Part shown: piece by piece, positions 33,265 to 40,941 of the stretch
Layout: the number at the start of each line of letters is the position of its first letter
Numbering within the stretch: position 1 is the stretch's first letter
Assembly: GCF_019391655.1 (NCBI RefSeq)
Contig: NZ_JAHXPQ010000004.1
Span: 310,001-374,000 of the forward strand
Direction: 5' to 3'
Source of the DNA: Mucilaginibacter rivuli
GTDB lineage: Bacteria; Bacteroidota; Bacteroidia; Sphingobacteriales; Sphingobacteriaceae
DNA length: 64,000 bases
Translations under genes and position numbers: made by a program
Notes under the pieces: generated by a model
Databases searched by the model: none
What the model saw: only the letters and a program-made list of their open reading frames with translations
What the model was told of the DNA's origin: nothing

Positions 33265-33630
33265 TTAAAACGGCAAATCATCATCCTCGCCCGGCGCTGC
33301 GCTCAGGTTTGCTGGTGCTGCATACTCGGGTGCCGCAGCTGCGCTGCCACCACTCAATACATTAATTTTCCATAATGCCATCGAGTTAAAATATGATTTT
33401 TTACCGGTTTTATCTGTCCAGGGGCGGCCTCTCAGGTTAAAGAAAACTTCCACATCATCGCCAACCTTAACGTTGTCTAAAATAGCGCAACGGTCTTGTA
33501 TGGCTTCAAACTTCAGGTACTCAGGGTATTGAGGGTTCTCTATATATTCCAAAATCATTTCTCTCTTCTTCAATGATTCTGTAACCTGCGCGGTTGGTGT
33601 TATTTCGTGTATTTTACCTTTGATCTCCAT
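33265..33630 (-). CDS. DUF3127 domain protein
   Basis: The 121-residue protein matches DUF3127: 'MEIKGKIHEITPTAQVTESL', 'KREMILEYIENPQYPEYLKF', 'DDVEVFFNLRGRPWTDKTGK', 'YFNSMALWKI'. The domain has an OB-fold look, like a single-strand-DNA-binding protein, and ends in a flexible Ala/Pro tail with acidic 'GEDDDLPF'. That last motif strongly resembles the SSB C-terminal tip (DDDLPF) that recruits partner proteins. A role in DNA transactions is thus likely, although not established for the family. Confidence 0.88.
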   Translation of the reverse strand: MEIKGKIHEITPTAQVTESLKKREMILEYIENPQYPEYLKFEAIQDRCAILDNVKVGDDVEVFFNLRGRPWTDKTGKKSYFNSMALWKINVLSGGSAAAAPEYAAPANLSAAPGEDDDLPF

Positions 33631-33710
33631 GTGTCTAAAAAATTAAAAAGTAAAGTTAAGAGTTAGAAAATAAAATCGGCAGTTTTTAATCCTTAAATTC
33701 GCACAATTAT

Positions 33711-34883
33711 ATGCAAGTTTTCCACACCGAAAGTAAAATCATCCTAACCTGTAACAAAAGGTTATCATCTTATTTAGCTGATGAAGTTGAAGCGCTGGGC
33801 TTTGATATCAAACGAACCTTCCAAACCGGCATTGAGCTGTTTGGCACCGTAAACGATTGTATCCCCTTAAACCTTAACCTGCGTTGCGCAAGCCAGATAT
33901 TGTACTCTTTAGGCAGCTTTAAAGCCGCCGACCCGAAAGAACTGTATGATAACCTGGTACAGATAGAATGGGAAAAGCTCATTGATTTTGCAGGCTACTT
34001 TACCGTAACCAGCAATGTGAATAACGAGCATATCCTCACCCCGCTTTTCGCAAATGTGAAGGTAAAGGACGCCATTGTTGACCGTATCAAACAGGTTAAA
34101 GGCATCCGCCCAAACTCTGGCCCCGACCAAAACAAAACCGTAGTACACCTATACTGGCAGGATGACGAGGCTGAAATATTCCTCGACACCTCGGGCGAAA
34201 CTCTGGCCAAACACGGCTATCGTAAAATCCCCGGTAAGGCACCTATGTTGGAGGCGCTCGCGGCATCGACCATTATAGCTACCGGATGGGATAAAAAAAG
34301 CCCCTTCGTTAACCCCATGTGCGGTTCGGGAACATTGGCTATAGAAGCAGCGCTTATCGCGACGGATAAAACACCCGGCCTGTTCCGCATGAACTATGCC
34401 TTTATGCATATCATGGGTTACGATGAGCAGATTTTCTTTACTGAGCGCCGTGCCCTCAAAGACAAATCAATCAAAGAACTTGGCTTCCGTATCATCGCTA
34501 CCGACCTTTCTGAAGATGCTGTTGATATATCGCGTAAAAACGCTAAAACGGCAGGTGTAGAACATTTGATCGACTTTGCTGTTTGTGATTTTGCGGAGAC
34601 CGAAGTACCAGAAGGACCGGGAGTAGTAATGTTCAACCCCGAGTATGGCGAGCGTTTGGGCGTTCATACCAAGCTCGAAATGACCTACAAACGTGTTGGC
34701 GATTTTATGAAAACCAATTGCAAAGGTTATAAAGGTTATGTATTTACAGGCAACCCCGATCTGGCAAAAAAGATAGGGCTGAAGGCTTCGCGCAAAATTG
34801 AATTTTATAACGGTAAGCTTGATTGCCGCCTGTTCGAGTACGAATTGTACGACGGCAGCAAGCGCGAGCCTAAACCAGAATAA
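33711..34883 (+). CDS. THUMP-domain class I RNA methyltransferase (RlmL N-terminal-like)
   Basis: The 390-residue protein has an N-terminal ferredoxin-like/THUMP part (~10-165, 'ILTCNKRLSSYLADEVEALG') and a Rossmann methyltransferase domain (~165-375). Motif I is 'FVNPMCGSGTLAIEAAL' (~198-214). The catalytic motif IV reads 'FNPEYGERLG' (308-317), with Glu where NPPY is expected in the canonical form. The layout equals the first half of RlmKL, which makes m2G in 23S rRNA; the RlmK half is absent. It is followed by two genes in the same direction with small gaps. Confidence 0.88.
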   Translation: MQVFHTESKIILTCNKRLSSYLADEVEALGFDIKRTFQTGIELFGTVNDCIPLNLNLRCASQILYSLGSFKAADPKELYDNLVQIEWEKLIDFAGYFTVTSNVNNEHILTPLFANVKVKDAIVDRIKQVKGIRPNSGPDQNKTVVHLYWQDDEAEIFLDTSGETLAKHGYRKIPGKAPMLEALAASTIIATGWDKKSPFVNPMCGSGTLAIEAALIATDKTPGLFRMNYAFMHIMGYDEQIFFTERRALKDKSIKELGFRIIATDLSEDAVDISRKNAKTAGVEHLIDFAVCDFAETEVPEGPGVVMFNPEYGERLGVHTKLEMTYKRVGDFMKTNCKGYKGYVFTGNPDLAKKIGLKASRKIEFYNGKLDCRLFEYELYDGSKREPKPE

Positions 34884-34885
34884 GC

Positions 34886-35386
34886 ATGAAAAAACTACTC
34901 GTCCTGTTTACTGCCATACTCATCTCAGGTGCTGCTATGGCTCAAATGATACCCATGGCTAACGAGTTGCCTGCACCGTTTAAAGGTGGCAATGCTGCCA
35001 TGAAGGTTTTCTTTCGGGATAGCCTGCAGGTAACGCCGTCCATCCAAAAAGCCAAAGCATCAGGTATGGTGATATTCAAATTCACGGCCGATGCCAAAGG
35101 CAACCTGAGCAAAATGGTAGTTTATTATGCCGATGACATTGTACTTACCGAACCGGTGATAGATGCTTTAAAAAGAACGAGCGGCAAATGGGTGATTCCC
35201 GTAGACCATAAGTTTTACGATTTCATCATCCCTTTTTCTATCAATTACAAACCCGGTGCAACACCCAAACCGGCTGCTCTAAAGGCGGTGTTGGATTTTG
35301 CCCAAAGCAAAAAGCCTATTGTAGCTGCCGACCAAGTTCCGCTTAATGCCGCTACTTTGTTGCCAACTGTAATTATCAACTACTAA
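34886..35386 (+). CDS. Secreted protein with TonB C-terminal-like domain
   Basis: The 166-residue protein has a signal peptide (MKKLLVLFTAILISGAAMAQ). Residues ~50-125 ('KASGMVIFKFTADAKGNLSK', 'EPVIDALKRTSGKWVIPVD') have the beta-alpha-beta pattern of the TonB C-terminal domain as seen in many free-standing Bacteroidota proteins. There is no transmembrane anchor or ExbB/D neighbour, so it is unlikely to be a true energy transducer. It starts 2 bp after the methyltransferase stop. Confidence 0.7.
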   Translation: MKKLLVLFTAILISGAAMAQMIPMANELPAPFKGGNAAMKVFFRDSLQVTPSIQKAKASGMVIFKFTADAKGNLSKMVVYYADDIVLTEPVIDALKRTSGKWVIPVDHKFYDFIIPFSINYKPGATPKPAALKAVLDFAQSKKPIVAADQVPLNAATLLPTVIINY

Positions 35387-35398
35387 ACTTACCCTACA

Positions 35399-36052
35399 TT
35401 GAACAACCCGCACCTCATATCCCAAACGGCAAATTACGTCCGCACCACATTACAAGGTGCAGAGGCCGGGCATGACTGGTGGCACATTAACCGAGTGTGG
35501 AACAATGCAAAACTGATAGGCAAAACCGAACGGGTAGATATGCTGGTTGTTGAACTGGCCGCCCTGTTGCATGATATTGCCGATAGCAAGTTCCACAATG
35601 GTGATGAAGAAATAGGGCCGCGCACCGCGGGTGATTTTTTAAAGACCCTTTCGGTTGATGACGAAGTGATCACACACATTCAAAACATCATTCGCCACAT
35701 GTCGTTCAAGGCCGGGTTTGATGCAAAGTCATTCCAATCAGCAGAGATGGATGTAGTGCAGGATGCCGACCGTTTAGATGCTATTGGCGCCATTGGTATT
35801 GCCCGGGCCTTTACTTATGGCGGCTTTAAAAACCGGGAGCTGTATAATCCGGATATTCCTCCAAACCTCAACATGAGCAAAGAGGAGTACAAAAATACCA
35901 CTGCCCCAACCATCAATCACTTTTACGAAAAGCTTTTATTGCTGAAGGATAAAATGAATACTGCCACAGGCAAACACATCGCGCAACAGCGGCATGATTT
36001 TATGCTACAGTACCTCGATCAATTTTACGGCGAGTGGAACGGCGAAAGATAG
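35399..36052 (+). CDS. HD-domain phosphohydrolase (YedJ-like)
   Basis: The 217-residue protein shows the HD metal ligands: H29 in 'GHDWWHINRVW', H58-D59 in 'ALLHDIADSKFHNGDEEIG', and a late Asp in 'VQDADRLDAIGAIGIARAF'. The family includes E. coli YedJ-like nucleotide phosphohydrolases of poorly known substrate. The start codon is TTG at 35399; no ATG nearby would keep H29. It lies 12 bp after the preceding gene, so it is likely co-transcribed. Confidence 0.88.
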   Translation: MNNPHLISQTANYVRTTLQGAEAGHDWWHINRVWNNAKLIGKTERVDMLVVELAALLHDIADSKFHNGDEEIGPRTAGDFLKTLSVDDEVITHIQNIIRHMSFKAGFDAKSFQSAEMDVVQDADRLDAIGAIGIARAFTYGGFKNRELYNPDIPPNLNMSKEEYKNTTAPTINHFYEKLLLLKDKMNTATGKHIAQQRHDFMLQYLDQFYGEWNGER

Positions 36053-36061
36053 GTTTCGGGT

Positions 36062-36712
36062 TTAAGCGTTTTTTACCAAAATGGTTTCCAACACATTGGC
36101 AACATCTTCGCACTTATCGGTAGCGGTTTCCAGGTTAGCCAGCACCTCTTTATATTTAATGAGTTTAATAGCGTCTTTTTCGTAAAGGAACAGGTCAGCC
36201 ACAGCGCGGTCAAACACATCGTCGGCCTGGTTTTCAATACTGTTGATACGCACACATGAATCGGCAATGCTGCGCACATTATTCATGTCGCTCAGCTCTT
36301 TAATAGCCTTTTCCATCACTATACTGCCATCCAGTACCATATCCGAAAGTTTCTTTATCGAATCGGTTATATTATCAACCTTGTAAAGCAGCATCCGGCC
36401 TGCCGAACCATTAATATAATCGGCAACATCATCAATAGCGCTGGCCAGTTGCGCAATATCTTCCCTGTCAAACGGAGTAATAAAGTTCTTGCTAAGCTCA
36501 AGGTATATCTGGTGGGTTATCTCATCTCCAATATTCTCCAGCTTATCTATCTGCGCGTACATCTCTTCCCTCGCCTCTGGGTTTACCGTGTTAACAGCTT
36601 CAACCAATTTATTTGCCATGGCAACCACGTTGGTAGCAGCCTGCTCAAATAGCGGGAAAAATACTTTTTTGTCTTTCGGGACAAAATATTGGAAGATGCT
36701 GTTTAATGACAT
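36062..36712 (-). CDS. DUF47 / PhoU-like phosphate transport regulator
   Basis: The 216-residue protein matches the DUF47 family (PhoU-related helical bundles): 'FVPKDKKVFFPLFEQAATNV', 'QIDKLENIGDEITHQIYLEL', 'TPFDREDIAQLASAIDDVAD', 'VRINSIENQADDVFDRAVAD'. The E-x-x-G-D-x-x-x-H and E-x-x-A-D motifs bind metal clusters. It normally comes before a PiT-type phosphate transporter gene. Here no PiT gene follows: the next gene is the convergent HD hydrolase. The upstream neighbour on the same strand is a histidine kinase 52 bp away. Confidence 0.9.
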   Translation of the reverse strand: MSLNSIFQYFVPKDKKVFFPLFEQAATNVVAMANKLVEAVNTVNPEAREEMYAQIDKLENIGDEITHQIYLELSKNFITPFDREDIAQLASAIDDVADYINGSAGRMLLYKVDNITDSIKKLSDMVLDGSIVMEKAIKELSDMNNVRSIADSCVRINSIENQADDVFDRAVADLFLYEKDAIKLIKYKEVLANLETATDKCEDVANVLETILVKNA

Positions 36713-36764
36713 AGTGTTTTATGTGTGTGTGAAGCAAAGTTAATGCCCCGTTGTTAAATTAATG

Positions 36765-37820
36765 TTAACCTTTTAACACCGGTAACACCGGGAAAGGCTG
36801 CCTTACTTTTTGTAATGTAAAACCAAAGGTTGAACCCAGTCCCTCGGTGCTGCGCACGTTTATTGTTTGCTGGTGGCTCTCAATAATATGCTTTACAATG
36901 GCCAGCCCCAAACCCGAGCCGCCAATTTGCCGCGAGCGGCTTGAATCGGTACGGAAGAAACGCTCGAACAGGCGCGGCAGGTTCTTCTCTTCAATACCAA
37001 TACCATCATCGGTAACCTCTACCAAAACCTGGTCGTGCAGGTCATACAGCCTGATGGCCGTAGTGCCGCCTTCCTTACCATATTTAAACGAGTTGTCTAT
37101 CAGGTTAACCAATACCTGCTGTATTTTTTGCCTGTCGGCATTCACCTGGGTATTATCGTCGTACTTATCTTTAAATACCAGCTTAATTTTATGCTGATTG
37201 GCTTTCATTTCCGATGAGTCGATCACCTCTTTGATCAGGTCGGTTATTTTGAATTTGGTGTAATTGATCGGTATCTCGCCCGATTCCAGTTTCGATATCT
37301 CATCAAGGTCCTTTACCAGGTAACTCAGGCGGTCAACATTCCGGGCGGCTTTATCTAAAAACTGGCGCGCCATAACCGGGTCGTCCATATCATCCTGCAA
37401 AGCCTCAATATAGCCTTGTATGGCAAATAAGGGTGTTTTAAACTCGTGCGATACATTCGATAAAAAATCGCGCCTAAACTGCTCCTGCTTTTTCAGGTCC
37501 TCAATCTCGGTTTTCTTTTGGCGGGCCCAATCCTTCACATCCTTTTCCACATCGTTTATCGGATCGGACGTTACATGGTCGCCAATAGCGTCTTTCAGGT
37601 CCTTACCCAGTTTAAGGTTATGTATCAGTTTGTAGATGATCTTGATCTTGGCTACGATATATTTCTCTATCACGTAATAAAAGAACAAAAAACTGGTAAC
37701 GATGGTTGCCGAAAAAGTAACCGCAACATCATACCAGCTATGCCTGAAATAAAAATTAACCACCGAAATGGTAATGGCAACAGCCAAAGCGCAGATCAAT
37801 ACAAGTACACGTAGTTTCAT
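36765..37820 (-). CDS. Sensor histidine kinase (PhoR-like)
   Basis: The 351-residue protein has two N-terminal membrane segments (about 5-25 and 32-55) with almost no loop between them, a linker helix, the H box 'FLSNVSHEFKTPLFAIQGYI' (phospho-accepting His near residue 126) and a HATPase domain with 'QVLVNLIDNSFKYG', 'VTDDGIGIEEKNLPRLFERF' and 'SGLGLAIVKHIIESH'. With no periplasmic domain it likely senses membrane or cytoplasmic cues. No response regulator is adjacent. TATATTTG (37828-37835, minus strand) is close to the start and suggests a very short leader. The DUF47 neighbour hints at phosphate-related control. Confidence 0.92.
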   Translation of the reverse strand: MKLRVLVLICALAVAITISVVNFYFRHSWYDVAVTFSATIVTSFLFFYYVIEKYIVAKIKIIYKLIHNLKLGKDLKDAIGDHVTSDPINDVEKDVKDWARQKKTEIEDLKKQEQFRRDFLSNVSHEFKTPLFAIQGYIEALQDDMDDPVMARQFLDKAARNVDRLSYLVKDLDEISKLESGEIPINYTKFKITDLIKEVIDSSEMKANQHKIKLVFKDKYDDNTQVNADRQKIQQVLVNLIDNSFKYGKEGGTTAIRLYDLHDQVLVEVTDDGIGIEEKNLPRLFERFFRTDSSRSRQIGGSGLGLAIVKHIIESHQQTINVRSTEGLGSTFGFTLQKVRQPFPVLPVLKG

Positions 37821-38181
37821 TATAAAACAAATATAAGTTTAGTATTTGTAAATGAGCACAGTTAACAATTTGTTAAAACACCCAACGTTGGCAGGGGGGA
37901 TAAAGTAGGATTTATATATGCTTCTCTAATCTTGCCTCTTGATTCTAATATCTTGCATCTTCTTCAAGGGGGGGTAAAAGTAAGATTTTTAAAAAGTTTG
38001 ATCATTCCCGTTCCTTTAGCATCAATCTGTTTATTGCAAACTATACAAGGTACAAAAAATTGCCCGCATTTGCAAAAAGGGTAGGTTAAAAACGAACCCC
38101 GCGTTAGGGATCGCTGTGGAAACCTCGGAAGCGCTTTTACCAGTCCCAATCCTTCATCGGGGAAATGCCCAAATACAATTA
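37821..38181. other. 361-bp spacer with repeat motifs, no gene supported
   Basis: The spacer holds two copies of the C-rich motif also seen at 8861 and 9043, here on the minus strand: GGGGGATAAAGTAGGATTT (37897-37915) and GGGGGGTAAAAGTAAGATTTTT (37968-37989). A CAAGA/ATCAAGAGG-type simple repeat (37924-37964 minus strand) is also present. A 61-residue minus-strand frame at 37964-38149 overlaps these motifs and is not supported. Confidence 0.5.
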
Positions 38182-38838
38182 TTAATTTTTATCAAACTCG
38201 TCTATCAATTTTTTACATTTCGTAACGTCAGATAAAAATATTCCTTTTTCAAGTTGCGATATAAAGTACTTGTAATATTGATCATATTTCGACGTAAATA
38301 TTTTTGTCCACGCTTCGTCTCTATCATCTCTTACCGAAATTGATTTAGCATTAATTAATATTAAAATCCTTTTACCCGGCGCGCCGTTCTTCCAGGCAAC
38401 TAATCCAATCTCTATTATCCCATCAGTTATTTTTATCACTTGCTCTGCTAAATATTCATCGATTAGGGTTAATTCCATCTGGCTGATATTCCCATCATCG
38501 TCAACTGTATTATAGGAAATATCTGTGGTTTGAAAATCAAGTCGAATTGGGAACACAAGCTTGTCACTATTAAGTCGTAACCCTTTACTTTCAACCAGAG
38601 CATCAGCAAAAACATGTGTGGTAAAATCGTTTAAAGTAATAGAATAAGTATCGGCACTAATATTTGTATTTATTATCCAACTATCATGAAGCTTATCTAT
38701 GTATTTGTAGAAACCGCCAAGTAGACCCTTTTTGTCAATTACAAACTTATTATAATCTGTTTCGAGTTCAATGTCATCGTCAACATCAATAAATTGAGAA
38801 GCCAATATTGGAACGATAGTTCTTATGTTCTTTAACAT
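38182..38838 (-). CDS. Unknown soluble protein
   Basis: This 218-residue protein is not recognised. It begins MLKNIRTIVPILASQF and shows mixed alpha-beta composition rich in Asp, Ile and Lys, with 'EIGLVAWKNGAPGKRILILI' and 'SVRDDRDEAWTKIFTSKYDQ'. There are no membrane segments, signal peptide or cysteine motif. The open frame runs to 38973, but its first 45 residues come from a repeat (38892-38977), so the ATG at 38838 is taken. The gene looks A+T-rich and is in a less conserved patch that also has a broken gene. Confidence 0.6.
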   Translation of the reverse strand: MLKNIRTIVPILASQFIDVDDDIELETDYNKFVIDKKGLLGGFYKYIDKLHDSWIINTNISADTYSITLNDFTTHVFADALVESKGLRLNSDKLVFPIRLDFQTTDISYNTVDDDGNISQMELTLIDEYLAEQVIKITDGIIEIGLVAWKNGAPGKRILILINAKSISVRDDRDEAWTKIFTSKYDQYYKYFISQLEKGIFLSDVTKCKKLIDEFDKN

Positions 38839-38891
38839 AGTTACGAATGTAAATAATTGATCTGATTTACAACAACACACTAACAACCACT

Positions 38892-38977
38892 GGCCCACGC
38901 GTGCCGCATGAGTAAAACAACTGCCACTGCTCCCGCCTCTCCACACTAATGAAACATTTCCCACCAATCCCATATAC
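38892..38977. repeat. Direct repeat, copy A
   Basis: The ~86-bp segment from GGCCCACGCGTG to ATCCCATATAC aligns with 40501-40591 in the same direction: shared 'ACAACTGCCACTG', 'GAAACA' and 'CCCACCAATCCCATATAC'. The two copies bracket the genes at 39201 and 39885. Confidence 0.65.
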
Positions 38978-39158
38978 CCACACTCTACTTATATGCTGAG
39001 GCTGATTTATCAGGACCTTTGCGCGTATAAAAAATAATTGTATTGTTTGTTTTATTTATGTATTTTTATGTATCATTCTCCCCGGTTGATCATAGAAGTT
39101 ATTCTGTCCGCATAAATAGTTGTGCTTGTTATAATAAAATTCATTTATATATATCAAA

Positions 39159-39189
39159 AACCTGAGTGCGATTTCACTAAGGTTTTTTT
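39159..39189 (+). terminator. Terminator-like hairpin just before the gene at 39201
   Basis: AACCT-g-AGTG (39159-39168) pairs with CACT-a-AGGTT (39175-39184) around CGATTT, followed by seven T (39183-39189). It ends 11 bp before the next start codon, so it could be an attenuator in that gene's leader or the terminator of an unseen short transcript. Confidence 0.55.
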
Positions 39190-39200
39190 CAATTATCAAC

Positions 39201-39878
39201 ATGACCGGAATAAAAAACAAGGCTGAACCACAAGAAAAACCATCTGTAGACTATTTAAAAAACGCACGTGATATAGCATTTGTAATGGCTGTATTTTTAT
39301 ATTTCGCCGGGTGGCTTTATATCTATTTTTATTTGGGTGGCTTTGGGATACCATTAAAGGCTGTTGATCTTGACATTTATAATATTCTGATATATGCGGC
39401 TAACGTTTTTATTTTCGGATTTAATACAGGTAAGGTTTATTTGATTCTATTCCTTATTGTTGTAACTGCAGTATCGTTTTTTAAACATATTTCCACAACT
39501 ATAAAAAAACTGATCCCTTTGGGCGTAATATTGCTCTTTCCTTTAATATTTTACGTATCACAAAAAGCGGCCCAACATGATTGCAAGAATGCGCTGATAG
39601 ACCCCGCGCATTATTTAAAGAGCATTCAGTTCATGTTTAAAGATGACCGCAATTCGAAAACAAGTAACGAAGCGAGGCCTGTTGACTCTACCAGCTGCAA
39701 ATTTTTCATGTTAAAGCAAAATGAAAATGAAAATCTAAGACTGGTGGCCTTGAGTAAAGAAGAATATTTTGTTTTGCTGCCAAAAACTGGTCTTACTGAA
39801 AAGAGTTATGCCCATTATGTTCCTATTATATATATTGTAAAGAAAGAAACCATTGAATTAGCGAAGATTACTAAATAA
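39201..39878 (+). CDS. Unknown membrane protein with three transmembrane segments
   Basis: The 225-residue protein has hydrophobic segments at about residues 28-48, 60-85 and 97-118, followed by a mainly polar C-terminal half ('FMFKDDRNSKTSNEARPVDS', 'LVALSKEEYFVLLPKTGL') that seems to form a beta-rich domain outside the membrane. I do not recognise a family. It is followed after 6 bp by the frameshifted OmpA-type gene, with which it may form an operon. Confidence 0.6.
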   Translation: MTGIKNKAEPQEKPSVDYLKNARDIAFVMAVFLYFAGWLYIYFYLGGFGIPLKAVDLDIYNILIYAANVFIFGFNTGKVYLILFLIVVTAVSFFKHISTTIKKLIPLGVILLFPLIFYVSQKAAQHDCKNALIDPAHYLKSIQFMFKDDRNSKTSNEARPVDSTSCKFFMLKQNENENLRLVALSKEEYFVLLPKTGLTEKSYAHYVPIIYIVKKETIELAKITK

Positions 39879-39884
39879 TGAACT

Positions 39885-40456
39885 ATGAAAAAGATACTGC
39901 TATTTATTTTTGTGTTTTGTTTGGCCAAAGTGTATGCTCAACCGCCCCATGCACAATACCGTTATTTGCGGGATGCTGACGGACAGGAAAATAAATAGTT
40001 TATTTCCCCGCCACCAATGATTATTATCCTTGTTATGGGCCTGTCACACCCAGGTTTAAGATAAAGGCAAATGAGGTTATTTTAAATAAAGCCTGTGATT
40101 GCACCCCAGGTCCAATTCCACCTCTCGCTGCAGCAGCATATTCAAATATTCAATTCGATTTTGACTCATCGGTGTTGCATACCAACGCGTATCCATTGTT
40201 AGATGCAATCGCAGCTGATTTACGAGGCTCTAATAAAACTGTAACCATAGCAGGGTATGCCTCGTCTGAAGGAACAGCGGCCCATAATTTAATGTTATCG
40301 AAAGATAGGGCAAACTCAGTAAAAACATATCTGGTTAATTCAGGAGTTGATGCTAAATACTTACGAATTAAAGGATATGGAGAAACCAACCCCATTGCAG
40401 ATAACTCTACAGAAGAAGGTCGCATGCTAAATCGTCGTGTTGAATTTAAGAAGTAA
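39885..40456 (+). pseudogene. OmpA-family protein gene with a frameshift
   Basis: The ATG at 39885 opens a frame with a signal peptide (MKKILLFIFVFCLAKVYAQ) that stops at TAG 39996-39998. The reading continues without other stops in the neighbouring frame from 39998 (VYFPATNDYYYPCYGPVTP) through 'SNIQFDFDSSVLHTN' into a complete OmpA domain ('VTIAGYASSEGTAAHNLMLS', 'IKGYGETNPIADNS', 'RMLNRRVEFKK') ending at 40456. Adding one base in the A-rich stretch near 39987-39995 would restore a single ~190-residue protein. It is either a recent pseudogene or a sequencing error. The C-terminal ORF alone has no ATG start near its beginning. Confidence 0.8.
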
Positions 40457-40497
40457 ACCCTTTTTCATGCACTCGCAAGGTTTCAACAGACTCCATC

Positions 40498-40526
40498 GTT
40501 GGCGCACGCGTGACGCGTGTGCCAAC
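40498..40526. repeat. 13-bp palindrome at the start of direct repeat copy B
   Basis: GTTGGCGCACGCG (40498-40510) and CGCGTGTGCCAAC (40514-40526) are complementary except for one G-T pair. It precedes and overlaps the segment that matches copy A. Confidence 0.65.
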
Positions 40527-40591
40527 AACTGCCACTGTTTTTGCCACTCCATACTAAAGAAACAAAACCATTCCCCACCAATCCCATATAC
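40501..40591. repeat. Direct repeat, copy B
   Basis: This segment aligns with copy A at 38892-38977 in the same orientation, with small insertions; the last 18 bases are nearly identical. It lies in the spacer between the broken OmpA gene and the thr leader. Confidence 0.65.
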
Positions 40592-40677
40592 ATTATATAA
40601 AAAAATTATTTTCGGTTTGCTATTTTAAAAAAATACTGCTTTCTTTACACCCGTAAACCAAAGGGTTACAAATTAAC

Positions 40678-40749
40678 ATGCTATTTAACACATCAATTAC
40701 TACAACAACAATTACAACAACCACCGGCAACACGCACGGAGAAGGGTAA
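40678..40749 (+). CDS. thrL: thr operon leader peptide
   Basis: The 23-residue ORF (ATG 40678, TAA 40747-40749) contains ten Thr and two Ile; residues 8-16 read TTTTITTTT, followed by GNTHGEG. This closely resembles the E. coli ThrL peptide in composition and order. It lies upstream of an intrinsic terminator and thrABC. Ribosome stalling at the Thr/Ile codons when charged tRNA is scarce would expose 40738-40745 and allow the antiterminator. The peptide itself has no expected function. Confidence 0.88.
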   Translation: MLFNTSITTTTITTTTGNTHGEG

Positions 40750-40814
40750 CTATTGGAATAGTAAATGACAAAACCATAAAGAAGCCTTCCTCCACAAGAG
40801 AAAGGCTTTTTGTA
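40738..40814 (+). promoter_or_regulatory. Threonine attenuator: antiterminator and terminator
   Basis: Terminator: AAGCCTT (40782-40788) and AAGGCTT (40802-40808) with an inner CTC/GAG pair, followed by a T tract from 40807. Antiterminator: GGA-GAAGG (40738-40745, the end of the leader ORF) can pair with CCTTC-c-TCC (40785-40793), which takes the left arm of the terminator. A ribosome reaching the leader stop codon covers 40738-40745 and permits termination; one stalled on Thr codons leaves it free. This is the classic amino-acid attenuation logic. Confidence 0.8.
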
Positions 40815-40832
40815 TTTATTACATTGGTGAAA

Positions 40833-40938
40833 AGGTTGATTAAGTGAATAGTTGATTGAGTGAGCAGTTAGGTGAAAAAACTAACTCTTGTTCTGCCAAC
40901 TACCCACCAAATCAACCTAATCAACCACTCACTTTAAA
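40833..40938. repeat. Imperfect long dyad between attenuator and thrA
   Basis: GGTTGATTAAGTGA near 40833 and its near complement in CTAATCAACCACTCAC near 40917-40932 form the outer ends of a long imperfect hairpin; GTTAG and CTAAC near 40867-40886 form the inner part. It looks like a dispersed palindromic repeat that landed in the leader. Confidence 0.45.
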
Positions 40939-40941
40939 AAA

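Noticed and set aside
37964..38149. Minus-strand 61-residue ORF
   Set aside because: It overlaps the C-rich repeat and has no recognisable domain; its codons seem to be a by-product of repeat sequence.
38839..38973. N-terminal extension of the unknown gene at 38182
   Set aside because: The extra 45 residues translate the direct repeat copy A and are Cys/Gly-rich, unlike the rest.
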